Of a DNA stretch of 64,000 nt, positions 8,298 through 17,233 are shown piece after piece. Both the position numbers and the translations under genes were made by a program. This DNA is from Streptomyces sp. JH34 (GTDB taxonomy: Bacteria; Actinomycetota; Actinomycetes; Streptomycetales; Streptomycetaceae), in the NCBI RefSeq assembly GCF_029428875.1, contig NZ_JAJSOO010000001.1, positions 5,146,001 through 5,210,000 on the forward strand, written 5' to 3'. Each line of letters starts with the position of its first letter. Positions within the stretch are counted from its first letter, which is position 1. The notes under the pieces are model-generated. The model was not told the origin of the DNA, ran no database searches, and worked only from the letters and a program-made list of their open reading frames with translations.

Positions 8298-8804
8298 CCG
8301 CGCAGCCTTCCGGGAGGACCGCGCTTCCGGAGCGCCCGGCCCGCCTCCGTCCGCGGGCACCGAGATCGGCCCGTTTTCCCGGCCGCCCCGGAAGTGGCGA
8401 CCCCGAGGACGGAACCGCCGGCGCGCCAGAGGCAATGGACACGCACCGGACGAGGGCTGCGCGATCGCGCACGGTCCTCGTCCGTGGTGGTCTCCCGCGC
8501 GGTCGCCCCATCGAGCAGGGGGCCGGATATCGCGCCGTGCAGAGGCCCTGGAGATCGCGATGAGGACATCGCCCTGCTGTCTCCGCTGAAGCACCGCAAC
8601 CTGAACCTGCTGGGCCGGAGGACACGGTAGGCGAGTGGGCCACGTGCGCTGCGAGCGGCCGTCATTGGCTGCTGAGCAGCCCGGTCGCGGCGTTCCGCCG
8701 GGCCGTTGCACACCAGCGGGCGCTTCGGATCGCTGCTCGGTTGGGGGACGCCGCCGGTGTACCAGGAGCGCTCTGGCTCCGCAGCGCGCTCCGGCCCAGG
8801 TGGG
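8298..8804. other. About 500 bp with no supported gene
   Basis: Long frames exist here only because of high GC content. None carries a motif, a believable start or codon use like the neighbours. No strong hairpin or operator was seen. Confidence 0.5.
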
Positions 8805-9611
8805 CTACTGAGAATCCGTCGTGACGGGCCAGCAGATCTCGGTGTGCGTGGGGCTTGAGCCTTCGATCGACAGGTAGTGCTCACGCACGGGTCCCGGAAC
8901 GCCGGTCTGCCGCTCCATGATGTACCTGCCCAGGTCCCCGCAGACCCGGTCCGCCCCTTCGCGGTCACCCGTGTGCACGGCCACGGCGTAGCGGGTGGCC
9001 GGCAGACTTATCCGCACCAGCCGGGTGTCGGTCGGCGGCGGGACGTCCATGGGGACGAAGAGAGTTGCCCTGCCCGTCTCGTCGGTGAACAGTTCTCGCG
9101 TGACGAGCCCGCCCAGCGGGCCGCGCGGGGCCCGCTCGACACGGGGCAGGGCAGTGCGGATTTCCTGCAGAGCGTCCGCGTACCAGGTGTAGTAGTCGTC
9201 CAGGCTGATCATCGAGGTCAGGGCCCACGCCCGCGTACGGGGCAGCGTGCGGAACTCGACGTCCCGTTGCCCGCTGCTTCCGGTCAGCAGTTCACGCAGG
9301 GTCTGGACGGCCTTGCTGGTTTCCCTCAGCTGGTCCTCCATGCGCTTCAGGTGCGTGGCGATGATCGCGTTGCGGTCCTCGGTTCTCTCGGCGGCCAGTA
9401 CGGCCTCGACCTCCGGTAGCGGCATGTCCATCCCGCGGTAGCAGCGGATGATCTGCGCCTGGGTGACCTGATCCGTGCCGTAGTGGCGGTATCCGGTGTG
9501 CGGGTCGGTGTGAATCGGCTCCAGGAGCCCTACTTCGTGGTAGTACCGCAGCGCCTTCTTACTCAGGTGCGTCATCAGAGCGAACTCGCCGATGCTGAGG
9601 CGTGCCGTCAT
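8805..9611 (-). CDS. MerR-family regulator with GyrI-like effector domain
   Basis: 268 residues. The N terminus (SIGEFALMTHLSKKALRYYH, GLLEPIHTDPHTGYRHY) is a standard MerR winged helix. A dimerisation helix follows at about 80-115. The C-terminal ~150 residues, ending in YLSIEGSSPTHTEICWPV, form a GyrI/BmrR-like drug-binding domain whose late Glu commonly contacts cationic ligands. This is the architecture of multidrug-sensing activators. No transporter is adjacent, so the target is unknown; it may regulate itself. Confidence 0.88.
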   Translation of the reverse strand: MTARLSIGEFALMTHLSKKALRYYHEVGLLEPIHTDPHTGYRHYGTDQVTQAQIIRCYRGMDMPLPEVEAVLAAERTEDRNAIIATHLKRMEDQLRETSKAVQTLRELLTGSSGQRDVEFRTLPRTRAWALTSMISLDDYYTWYADALQEIRTALPRVERAPRGPLGGLVTRELFTDETGRATLFVPMDVPPPTDTRLVRISLPATRYAVAVHTGDREGADRVCGDLGRYIMERQTGVPGPVREHYLSIEGSSPTHTEICWPVTTDSQ

Positions 9612-10127
9612 AACTTCTTTTTCGCGGACGTTCCGCTGGGCTGGGCACTACGTGTGAAGGGCGGCGCACCGGTCGCTCGCGACGGTGCGTGGAGCGGTGA
9701 CGCGGGACTCGTGCGTCACAGTCGGCGCAGCCAGGTTTGACCGGGATGCGCGGTGCCCATCCGCTCCACCGAGTATCCCCAGGCAGAGTCGTTCTGACCT
9801 GGGGAACCGGTTTTTCCGGAGGCCTCTTGCGTGACGTTCGCCGCACGGGGGTGTGGCGAACGTGGACCTTCGGCCCTTCAATGCAAGCCGTGCGTGGCTG
9901 TGACCTGTTCTTTTTGTGGTTCTGTACCCGTGGGAGCGCAGGACGGTCCCACGGGGCCGGCCGCGAGAGTCCGGCGGAGACTCGCACTCGCGCGAAGCGG
10001 AGGCTGCCGCTGAATTCGACGCACGGATCATTCCGCCGGCAACTGCGGGGCGCTGGGCAGCGCCGCCCTGCTGCGGCGACGCTGTCGGGTGCCGAGGCAG
10101 CGAGCGCCTGGGCACCGGCCCGGAGGC
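9612..10127. other. About 500 bp with no supported gene
   Basis: This lies between two minus-strand genes. It must contain the promoter of the MerR gene in its lower part. A weak CGCACC/GGTGCG hairpin sits near 9664-9690. No coding frame was convincing. Confidence 0.45.
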
Positions 10128-10604
10128 TCAGAGCAGGGCGAGTTCCGTGGTGAGTCTCTCCAGGGGCTGCCAGGTGAGGCCGACAAGCGCCGCGTGCTTC
10201 CACGCGATCCGTCCTCCCGGAGCGATGAGGAACACCGAGCGCCTCAGGCCTACGCCGGGGGCCGCGACGCCGAAGAGCTTGGCCACGGTGCGGTCCGGGT
10301 CGCTGAGCAGGGGCATGCGGAGGTCGTTCCTGCGGGCGAACTCCTCGTGACTGTCGATGTCCTGCGGGCTGACGGCCCAGACCTCGGCTCCCAGTTCGGT
10401 GAACTGCTCCAGCCCGCTCGAGTAGGAGCACAACTGCTTGGTGCAGACACTCGAGTTGTCCTGCGGGTAGAAGGCGAGGACCAGGGGGCGCGAGCGCTCG
10501 GCGTCGAGCCGGTAGGTCTGCCGGGTGAAGTCACCGTCTCGCAGTACGCCCCCGGAGAGGACGAACTCCGGCGCCGTACTCCCTGTTTCTATCGAGCCTG
10601 CCAT
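10128..10604 (-). CDS. Peroxiredoxin, PrxQ/BCP type
   Basis: 158 residues of the AhpC/TSA thioredoxin fold. The active site reads FYPQDNSSVCTKQLCS, with peroxidatic Cys54 and resolving Cys59 five residues apart, as in alpha-type PrxQ/BCP enzymes. Known members reduce H2O2 and organic hydroperoxides using thioredoxin. The usual TPGC before the active Cys is replaced by SSVC. It starts 55 bp after the stop of the secreted hydrolase on the same strand, so the two may be co-transcribed. Confidence 0.88.
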   Translation of the reverse strand: MAGSIETGSTAPEFVLSGGVLRDGDFTRQTYRLDAERSRPLVLAFYPQDNSSVCTKQLCSYSSGLEQFTELGAEVWAVSPQDIDSHEEFARRNDLRMPLLSDPDRTVAKLFGVAAPGVGLRRSVFLIAPGGRIAWKHAALVGLTWQPLERLTTELALL

Positions 10605-10659
10605 TGCGTCTCCTCGTGTGCCGTCTGTGCTGAGTGGACCGGTTCGAACGTCGCGCCGT

Positions 10660-11535
10660 TCATCGGGTGGCCGTCGCCGCGCGCTGGATCAGGTCGGCCA
10701 CGGTGCCCGGGCGGGTCAGCATGACCGCGTGGGGCGCGTCGACCTCGGTGGTGTGCGCGTGGGCGCGCCCGGCCATGAAGCGCTGGGTGGCCGGGGGGAG
10801 AGCGTGGTCCTGGCGCGTGACCAGGTACCAGGAGGGAACGGCACGCCAGGCTGCGTTCGTCGCGGTCTCCTCGAGGGCCGCGGCGTTGATCGGCCGTTGC
10901 ACGGCGGCGAGGCTGTTCGCCTCGCGTGCGGACAGGGACGCGGCGAACACGTCACGGTACTTGTCGGGCTTGATGGAGAGGTCCACGCCGCTCACGCCGT
11001 TGCCCATGGCGAAGGGAACGGGGTTCAGCGCGTCCGGTGTGGCGTGCGAGCCGGGATTCCTGGCAACCAGCGCGCCGAGTGACTCACCCTTGTCCGGCGT
11101 GAAGGCCGCGACGTAGACGAGTGCCTTCACCTCGGGCTCCTCCGTGGCGGCCTCCCCGATGACCGCGCCGCCGTAGGAGTGCCCGACCAGGACGACCGGA
11201 CCCCCGATGCTCTCGATCCGGCTCTTCACATAGGCGGCGTCCGAGGCGAGCCCGCGCAGGGGGTTGGCGATCGCCTGTACGGGATATCCCCGGGCCTGCA
11301 ACCGGTCGATCACCGGGCTCCAGCTGGAGGAGTCGGCCCAGGCGCCGTGCACGAGCAGGACGGTCGGCTTCGGCGCCGAGTGCGAGGTGGCAGCGGCGGC
11401 CGCGATGGTCTCTCCCTTGCCGGAAGGGCTGCTGGCGACGGCTGGGACCGCGGCGGTGGCGAGGACGGCAGCGCCGGCTACCGCGAGCACGGCGTGACGG
11501 GAGCGGCGTGCCGACCGGATGTGACGTCGGGGCAT
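10660..11535 (-). CDS. Secreted alpha/beta hydrolase
   Basis: 291 residues from ATG 11535, chosen because GAGAGGG precedes it and a signal peptide begins there (MPRRHIRSARRSRH, a hydrophobic core, then ending near AVASS). The mature part has the HGAWADSSSW oxyanion segment, the nucleophile elbow GHSYGGAV and a late His in DAPHAVMLTRP. It belongs to the esterase-like AB_hydrolase group and probably acts outside the cell; the substrate is unknown. A near-perfect palindrome (11583-11604) lies in its promoter and shares a core with the TetR operator nearby. Confidence 0.87.
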   Translation of the reverse strand: MPRRHIRSARRSRHAVLAVAGAAVLATAAVPAVASSPSGKGETIAAAAATSHSAPKPTVLLVHGAWADSSSWSPVIDRLQARGYPVQAIANPLRGLASDAAYVKSRIESIGGPVVLVGHSYGGAVIGEAATEEPEVKALVYVAAFTPDKGESLGALVARNPGSHATPDALNPVPFAMGNGVSGVDLSIKPDKYRDVFAASLSAREANSLAAVQRPINAAALEETATNAAWRAVPSWYLVTRQDHALPPATQRFMAGRAHAHTTEVDAPHAVMLTRPGTVADLIQRAATATR

Positions 11536-11582
11536 GGTTTGCCCTCTCTGCTGGTGGCGTGAGGAGACCCGGAAGGCCTCAG

Positions 11583-11604
11583 GTAGATGGAACGTTCTAT
11601 CTAC
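11583..11604. promoter_or_regulatory. TetR-type operator upstream of secreted hydrolase
   Basis: The 22-bp inverted repeat reads GTAGAT-G-GAACGTTC-T-ATCTAC, symmetric except for one central-flanking pair. It is about 50 bp before the hydrolase start and shares the GAAC/GTTC core with the site at 11746-11759, so the divergent TetR protein may bind both. Confidence 0.7.
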
Positions 11605-11745
11605 TTCGCTGACCGTAGCGCTCGCCCTCGTGATCGTCAATCGATGACCGGAGGGCTGAAAGCTACGTAGGGCGGGGAGCTGGCCGCTGGTGGGTCATCC
11701 GCGCCCAAGCGGTCGAGGAGGCTGCCACCCTGCTGCCCTGAAGAA

Positions 11746-11759
11746 GGAACGGTCGTTCC
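11746..11759. promoter_or_regulatory. TetR operator upstream of tetR gene
   Basis: GGAACG-GT-CGTTCC is a perfect inverted repeat around a two-base centre, ending 14 bases before the GTG start of the TetR gene. This spacing and AACGNNCGTT form are typical of TetR autoregulation. Confidence 0.7.
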
Positions 11760-11773
11760 GGTATGGTGGTGGA

Positions 11774-12364
11774 GTGACCCCACCCCAAGCTCCCGCGACA
11801 GCGTCTCCGGCCCGAGCCCGGCTCCTGGAGGCAGCCTCGGCCATTTTCTACGCCGACGGCATCCGTCACGTCGGCGTCGACCGCATCATCGCCGAGGCCC
11901 AGGTCACCCGGGTCACCTTCTACCGGCACTTCCCCAGCAAGGAAGACCTCGTGCTCGCCCACGTCGAGCAGCGTGACCAGCAGATCAGGTCGGTGGTGAC
12001 GGAGGCGTTCCGGACGAGTACCGATCCCGAGACCTTGCTGATCATGATGATGGCGGGCATCGGGGCGGAGATCTGCGGGCCGGGTTTCCGCGGCTGTCCG
12101 TTCATCAACGCCGCCGCCGAGTACCCCGACCCCGAGCACCCCGTCCGGCGAGCGGTCCAGGCTCACCGGTCCTGGTTCCGGCAGACGGTCCTGAACCTCG
12201 TGACCGCCGGCGGATGCACCGACAGCGAACACACCACCGCGGTGCTGATCCTCCTCCGGGACGGGGCGATGACCGGGGGAGACCTGGACGATCCGGAATC
12301 TGTGCGTGAGCACTTGATGCGGACGGTCTCCGCCGTCCTCGAAGACGGGCGGAGAGCCCGGTAG
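11774..12364 (+). CDS. TetR-family transcriptional regulator
   Basis: 196 residues from GTG 11774. The HTH reads FYADGIRHVGVDRIIAEAQV followed by TRVTFYRHFPSKEDLVLAHV. The helical C-terminal domain, with ICGPGFRGCPFINAAAEYPD, matches TetR regulators common in actinobacteria beside hydrolases or oxidoreductases. It is divergent from the secreted hydrolase, and matching palindromes sit before both genes, so it probably represses itself and the hydrolase. The XRE gene begins 60 bp downstream in the same direction. Confidence 0.9.
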   Translation: MTPPQAPATASPARARLLEAASAIFYADGIRHVGVDRIIAEAQVTRVTFYRHFPSKEDLVLAHVEQRDQQIRSVVTEAFRTSTDPETLLIMMMAGIGAEICGPGFRGCPFINAAAEYPDPEHPVRRAVQAHRSWFRQTVLNLVTAGGCTDSEHTTAVLILLRDGAMTGGDLDDPESVREHLMRTVSAVLEDGRRAR

Positions 12365-12424
12365 AAGGGGCCGTGCCCGCCCGCTCTGTCCATCCCCCGT
12401 TCGCCCCACTCGACAGGTCTGAAC

Positions 12425-13264
12425 ATGCGGCAGCCACAGAACGAACTCGGCGCCTTCCTGCGCGCCAACCGCGCCCGCACCGAGCCGACGGACGTGGGCC
12501 TGCTCGCCGGTGGCGGCCGTCGCAGAGTCAAAGGTCTGCGACGTGAAGAGGTGGCTGTGCTCGCCGGTGTGAGCGTCGACTACTACGCGCGCCTCGAACA
12601 GGGACGCGAGCGCCACCCCTCACCGCAGGTGGTCGACGCGGTGGGACGGGCGATGCGCCTGACACCGGACGCGCGGACCCATCTCTTCCGGCTGGCCGGC
12701 CTCCACTCCGCTCTCACTTCGGTCGCGGGCCGCGACACGGTCCACCCCTCCCTGCTGCACCTGCTGGATGCCTTCCCCGCAGCCGCCGCCTATGTGCTGA
12801 GCCCCGCCTTCGACGTACTCGCGAAGAACGCCGTCGCCACCGCACTCCTCGCACCCTTCGACGGCACCGTGAACATGGTCCGGGTGCTGTTCCAGCACTC
12901 CCGTGCGCGAGAGGTCTTCGTCGATTGGCCCGTCGTGGCGCGCGCCACGGTGCACGCGCTGCGGCTGCACGCGGGTCGGTTCCCCGACGACATCGGCATC
13001 AGCGGCCTCGTGGCCGAACTGTCGCAGGAGTCGTCGGACTTCCGGAGTCTGTGGCAGGAGAACGAGGTGGAGAACATGGCACGCGCGTTCAAAACCTTCG
13101 TACTGCCCGGCGTCGGCCGCATCGAGCTGACCTACCAGACGTTCGACGTCCATGACGCTCCCGGACAGCAGCTCCTGGTCGGCGTTCCCGAGCCCGGCAG
13201 CGCGAGCGCCGCTGCGATCGCGTCTCTCCTGGCGCCGGCCGAGCGCGGCGCGGCCACGGGCTGA
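12425..13264 (+). CDS. XRE-family regulator with MLTR/MmyB-like ligand domain (copy 1)
   Basis: 279 residues. Residues ~8-75 form an XRE helix-turn-helix (LRREEVAVLAGVSVDYYARL followed by EQGRERHPS). Residues ~100-270 are the MmyB-like PAS-fold ligand domain, with YVLSPAFDVLAKNAVATALL and IELTYQTFDVHDAPGQQLLV. Such proteins usually control a neighbouring dehydrogenase or reductase. A paralogue of the same layout lies at 16260. ATG 12425 is the first good start. Confidence 0.9.
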   Translation: MRQPQNELGAFLRANRARTEPTDVGLLAGGGRRRVKGLRREEVAVLAGVSVDYYARLEQGRERHPSPQVVDAVGRAMRLTPDARTHLFRLAGLHSALTSVAGRDTVHPSLLHLLDAFPAAAAYVLSPAFDVLAKNAVATALLAPFDGTVNMVRVLFQHSRAREVFVDWPVVARATVHALRLHAGRFPDDIGISGLVAELSQESSDFRSLWQENEVENMARAFKTFVLPGVGRIELTYQTFDVHDAPGQQLLVGVPEPGSASAAAIASLLAPAERGAATG

Positions 13265-13385
13265 TGCCGTCCCGTGGCGACCGCCTGATGCCGTCCCGTC
13301 ACGGCGACGTGGGGCGCGGCGGTTCCGTGCCGTCCTCGACCCGCCGGGTACCAGGCCCGCCGTTTCACCCGGATAGGTTCTTCTC

Positions 13386-14360
13386 GTGATCGCCACCTCT
13401 GCCCGGCTGCTTCGGCTGGTGTCCCTGCTGTCGAGCAGGCCCACCTGGTCCAACGCGGAACTGGCACGACAACTGGACGTCACCGAGCGCACGGTGCGCC
13501 GGGACATCGACCGGCTGCGTGAGCTCGGCTACGGCGTGGAGTCCGTACCGGGGCCGGGCGGCGGCTACCGCTTCGGCGCGGGCAACCGCATGCCGCCGCT
13601 GAATCTGGACGACGACGAGGTGTTCGCCGTGGCCGTGGCGCTCAGGGAAGCCGCACACGGTGCGGCACTCGGTGCCGACCCGGCGGCACTGTCGGCGCTG
13701 CTGAAGCTGCGGCAGATCCTCCCCGTCCGGATGGCGAGGCGGCTGGCGGGCCTGGACGCCACCGTCGAACACACCCCGCGCTGCGAGACCCCCCGGGCGT
13801 CCGCCGACGTGCTGTTGCTCCTGGCCTCCGTCTGCCGGGCCTCCGAGCGCACCACACTCACCTACCGGGACATGCACGGCACGACCACGGTCCGGTGCGT
13901 CGATCCGCACCGCCTGGTGTACACCGGGGCCCACTGGTACTTCGTGGCCCGCGACGTCGAACGCTCGGCCTGGAGGACGTTCCGGGCCGACCGGGTGGTG
14001 GAGGCCGAGTCCACCGGACAGGTGATCGAGGTCTCGGACGCCCCGGACGCCGCGCAGCTGGTCTCCGACACCATCACCCGCACCGGGTACCCCTTCTTCG
14101 CCCGTGTCCGGCTCCCGCTGTCCTACGACGACGCCCGGCGCCTGGTGGCGCCCATCGTCGCCACCCATGAACCCGACGGGCCGGACGCGACGGTCATCAG
14201 CATCGGCGGGTCCGACCCCGACCAGCTCGCCGGCTACCTCCTGGGCCTGCGCACACCGTTGGAAGTGCTGTCGCCCGACTCCGTGCGCCAGGCCCTCCTC
14301 GCCCGGCTCGACGCGCTGTACCGCGGCAACGAAGTGGGCCGGCAGGGAGCCGACGCGTAG
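13386..14360 (+). CDS. WYL-domain transcriptional regulator (YafY-like)
   Basis: 324 residues from GTG 13386. The N-terminal DeoR-type winged helix reads IATSARLLRLVSLLSSRPTW and QLDVTERTVRRDIDRLRELG. The middle carries a WYL module (LTYRDMHGTTTVRCVDPHRL, HWYFVARDVERSAWRTFRAD) and a WCX-like C terminus follows. The protein looks complete. It is followed by a promoter carrying an inverted repeat (14415-14437) and then by the saccharopine-dehydrogenase-like gene. A truncated second copy of its first 25 codons lies at 21953-22027 beside a better copy of the same repeat, which points to this family as the binder. Confidence 0.9.
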   Translation: MIATSARLLRLVSLLSSRPTWSNAELARQLDVTERTVRRDIDRLRELGYGVESVPGPGGGYRFGAGNRMPPLNLDDDEVFAVAVALREAAHGAALGADPAALSALLKLRQILPVRMARRLAGLDATVEHTPRCETPRASADVLLLLASVCRASERTTLTYRDMHGTTTVRCVDPHRLVYTGAHWYFVARDVERSAWRTFRADRVVEAESTGQVIEVSDAPDAAQLVSDTITRTGYPFFARVRLPLSYDDARRLVAPIVATHEPDGPDATVISIGGSDPDQLAGYLLGLRTPLEVLSPDSVRQALLARLDALYRGNEVGRQGADA

Positions 14361-14414
14361 CAGTGACGCTGCGCTCGTGACGACCGGGCGGGTCCCGGAC
14401 AGCGACGGCGAGAG

Positions 14415-14437
14415 ACCAGGACCGTAGCTGTCCGGAT
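14415..14437. promoter_or_regulatory. Putative WYL-regulator operator (imperfect copy)
   Basis: ACCAGGAC, seven bases (CGTAGCT), then GTCCGGAT. The arms are partly symmetric, and the layout matches the site at 22048-22070. CTGTCC lies 11 bases before TAGCCT, which may form the promoter; the same spacing occurs at the second site. Confidence 0.6.
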
Positions 14438-14540
14438 CTGCTCCTAGCCTGGATGCGAGGCACACAGCGCCGAGCGCTTCACCGCTCCGGACCTGCCTCT
14501 CCCGCAGTCCTCACCCCACACCTGTTCATGGGAGCGCATC

Positions 14541-15569
14541 ATGTCAGCCACCCCCCGCCTGCTGGTCTACGGAGCCACCGGTTACACCGGCAAGCTCGTC
14601 GCCGAGCACGCCAAGGAGTCCGGCCTCGACGTCGTCGTGGCCGGTCGCAACCAGGAGCGCGTCAAGGCGCTCGGCGAGGAGCTCGGCGTCGAGAGCCGCG
14701 CCTTCACAGTCGACGACCCCGCACTCCTGCGCGACGCGCTCGACGGCATCACCGTGCTCCTGAACGTCGCCGGCCCCTTCCACCGCACCGCACGCCCGCT
14801 GATGGACGCCTGCATCGACCAGGGGGTGCACTACCTCGACACCACTGCCGAGTACGACGTCTTCGCCACCGCACGCTCCCGTCACGCCGAGGCAGTGGCC
14901 GCCGGCGTGATGGTCATGTCCGGCGCCGGCTGGGACGTGGTGCCCAGCGACTGCGTGGCCGCCCACGCCGCGGCACGCGTCGCGGAGCCCGTCGGTCTGC
15001 GCCTGGCGCTCAAGCTCCTCAGCGCGACCCCCGAGGAGTCGGAGGGCCTGAACCTCTTCTCCCGAGGGTCCATCGTCAGCGCCACGGAGGGCATCGGTGA
15101 CCTGGGCGTGCTGGTCCGCAGCGACGGGGACATCGTCGTGCTGCCGGAGCCCAGGGTCGCCGCCTTCGACTTCGGTGACGAGGGGCCGGAGGAGTGCGTA
15201 TCCGTGTCCATGGGGGACCTGATCACCAGTCACTACGCCACCGGTGTCCCTTCGATCGAGGTGTACGTGCAGGTGGGTCAGCCGCTCCCCATCGACCTGG
15301 ACCTCTCGGCGCTGCCTGACGGACCGACCGCTCAGGAGCGGGAGGTGGGCCGCAGCAAGGTCGTCGCGGAGGTGACAGGCCGGGACGGCAGCGTGGTCCG
15401 TTCCCTGATCGAGACACCGACGGGCTACCGGTTCACCCAGCTGTCGTCCGTGGAGATCGCCCGCCGCGTACTGGCCGGGTCCTTCACGCCCGGCTTCCAG
15501 TCGCCGTCCTCCGCCTACGGCCCCGAACTGGCCCTCGCGGTCGGCGATTCGCAGATCAAGGACCTCTAG
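14541..15569 (+). CDS. Saccharopine-dehydrogenase-like NAD(P)-binding protein
   Basis: 342 residues. The first ~130 form a Rossmann domain (LLVYGATGYTGKLVAEHAKE, VVVAGRNQERVKAL, LNVAGPF). The family includes trans-acting enoyl reductases and uncharacterised short reductases, so a dinucleotide-dependent oxidoreductase acting on a small organic substrate is the safe call. No signal or membrane segment is seen. ATG 14541 follows GGGAGCG. It lies just after the WYL regulator and its operator, and a SnoaL-like gene follows 160 bp later. Confidence 0.85.
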   Translation: MSATPRLLVYGATGYTGKLVAEHAKESGLDVVVAGRNQERVKALGEELGVESRAFTVDDPALLRDALDGITVLLNVAGPFHRTARPLMDACIDQGVHYLDTTAEYDVFATARSRHAEAVAAGVMVMSGAGWDVVPSDCVAAHAAARVAEPVGLRLALKLLSATPEESEGLNLFSRGSIVSATEGIGDLGVLVRSDGDIVVLPEPRVAAFDFGDEGPEECVSVSMGDLITSHYATGVPSIEVYVQVGQPLPIDLDLSALPDGPTAQEREVGRSKVVAEVTGRDGSVVRSLIETPTGYRFTQLSSVEIARRVLAGSFTPGFQSPSSAYGPELALAVGDSQIKDL

Positions 15570-15728
15570 GGACACCGCGCGGGTGAGGCTGTCACCGCGG
15601 GAGCCCGAGCGGAACATAGGTGTGTGGCACCCAGGTAGACAGGTCCTTCCTGGCCGGTCGTCGCGCCACCAGACTGACGGTGTTCGCCCGACGGGTCGAG
15701 CGAAACCTCCTGTTGAAAGGCCACTGTC

Positions 15729-16190
15729 ATGTCTGCTGCCACCTCCTCGATCTCGAGCGCCCGACAGATCGAGAACCTCATCGCCCGCTACTCGCACCTC
15801 GTCGACGAGGGGAACTTCGCGGAGTTCGGCGCGCTCTTCGAGCACGCGGACTTCGTGTCCGGTGAAGTGAGCCTGCGCGGTGGGAAGACCATCGAGGACC
15901 TGATCGGCTCGATGCTCGTCGTGCACGACGACGGGACCCTGCGTACCCGGCACATCACGACGAACATCCTCATCGAGGTGAACGAGGACGACGGCAGCGC
16001 CGAAGCGCGGTCGTACTACAACATCCTCCAGGCTGTGCCCGGCCTCCTGCCCCTGCAGATGGTGGCGGGCGGGCGGTACCGCGACCGCTTCGAGCGGCGT
16101 GAGGGCACGTGGTCCTTCGCCCGGCGGGAGGTCACCATCGACTTCACCGGCGACACCCGCTACCACCTCAAGGCCCAGCAGGACGCCTGA
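15729..16190 (+). CDS. SnoaL-like (NTF2-fold) protein
   Basis: 153 residues beginning MSAATSSISSARQIENLIAR, then a cone-shaped NTF2 fold (YSHLVDEGNFAEFGALFEHA, RTRHITTNILIEV, GGRYRDRFER). The spacing matches SnoaL_4/scytalone-dehydratase-like proteins, which act as isomerases, dehydratases or small-molecule binders. Its position suggests joint function with the preceding reductase. The start follows a GAAAGG site. Two other SnoaL-like genes occur within 10 kb. Confidence 0.82.
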   Translation: MSAATSSISSARQIENLIARYSHLVDEGNFAEFGALFEHADFVSGEVSLRGGKTIEDLIGSMLVVHDDGTLRTRHITTNILIEVNEDDGSAEARSYYNILQAVPGLLPLQMVAGGRYRDRFERREGTWSFARREVTIDFTGDTRYHLKAQQDA

Positions 16191-16259
16191 AGTGCGCCGA
16201 GGTGCCCGCTCGCCCCGTGCGCGCCGGTCCCGGGTGCGCTGAGCAGGGCAGGAGTGCGG

Positions 16260-17186
16260 ATGCGCGTGCACGTGCCGGCCATGGTGCCCCCGGGCTCCGC
16301 GCGAACCACCGGGAACGCCGAGGGGTCACGGGACAACTCCCTGGGAGAGTTCCTCCGGGCCTGCAGGTCCCGGCTGACTCCCGCGGATGTCGGCCTCGGT
16401 ACCGGTGGCCGTCGCCGTCGGGTGGAAGGACTGCGCCGGCAGGAGGTGGCTGTCCTGGCGCACGTCAGCGCCGACTACTACAGCCGTCTCGAGCAGGGCC
16501 GGGAGCGAAACCCCTCGCCCCGGATCACCGAATCCCTCTCCCGAGCCCTGCGGTTGGTCCCGGAGTCGCGAAGCCGGCTGTTCCGTCTCGCCGGACTCAA
16601 CCCGAACCTTCGTCCCGACACCGCCCGTAGGCAGGTGCACCCAGAACTACTGCACACAATGGAGGCGTCTCACCGGGCAGCGGCCTACGTGCTGAGCCCC
16701 TGCCTCGACATCATGGCGGCCAACGCGCACGCCCGGGCACTGCTGTCTCCCTTGTGCGGCCCCGGTGCTGCCGACGACGCGGACGCCGTCGGCCCCGATC
16801 AGAACCTTCTCCGGATCCTCTTCACACACCCCGGGGCGCGGAGCTACTTCACCGAATGGCCGCCGGCCGCCGCCGGCTCGCTGCACACACTGCGTCTCAA
16901 TGCCCTCCGGCTGCCCCAGAACACCGACATCGCGGACCTGGTCGCCGACCTGTCCGCCGAGTCGGCCGACTTCGCAAGGAGGTGGGACGGCGACGAGACG
17001 TTCGGCCTGGACCGCGCGTACAGAAGCGTGGTCCATCCAGCAGCCGGACACATCGAGCTCTCGTACCGCGTCCACGGCGTGGCGGCCGCCCCGGGACAGC
17101 ACCTGCTGATCGGCGTCCCCGCCCCGGGAAGTCGCAGCGCCGAGGCCTTCACCTACCTCGCGGCCATGGGCGGGCAGCAGCCATGA
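16260..17186 (+). CDS. XRE-family regulator with MLTR/MmyB-like ligand domain (copy 2)
   Basis: 308 residues from ATG 16260, chosen for the AGGAG site at 16250-16254. It is a paralogue of the gene at 12425: HTH (LRRQEVAVLAHVSADYYSRL) and the ligand domain (YVLSPCLDIMAANAHARALL, IELSYRVHGVAAAPGQHLLI). It lies 47 bp upstream of gnd in the same direction, so gnd is the likely target or operon partner. Confidence 0.9.
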   Translation: MRVHVPAMVPPGSARTTGNAEGSRDNSLGEFLRACRSRLTPADVGLGTGGRRRRVEGLRRQEVAVLAHVSADYYSRLEQGRERNPSPRITESLSRALRLVPESRSRLFRLAGLNPNLRPDTARRQVHPELLHTMEASHRAAAYVLSPCLDIMAANAHARALLSPLCGPGAADDADAVGPDQNLLRILFTHPGARSYFTEWPPAAAGSLHTLRLNALRLPQNTDIADLVADLSAESADFARRWDGDETFGLDRAYRSVVHPAAGHIELSYRVHGVAAAPGQHLLIGVPAPGSRSAEAFTYLAAMGGQQP

Positions 17187-17233
17187 CCACCTACTCGCAT
17201 TGCGCCGTACAGGCGGCAGAGAAAGAGATCACC

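Noticed and set aside
590-10000. Second copy of the tRNA 3' end as attR
   Set aside because: By eye I found no further TTCGAGTCCCACCCGCCCC-like stretch downstream; the other end of the element may be deleted or outside the window.
14544-16271. Open frame of 575 codons on the minus strand
   Set aside because: Antisense shadow of the saccharopine-dehydrogenase-like and SnoaL-like genes; no domain, no ribosome binding site.
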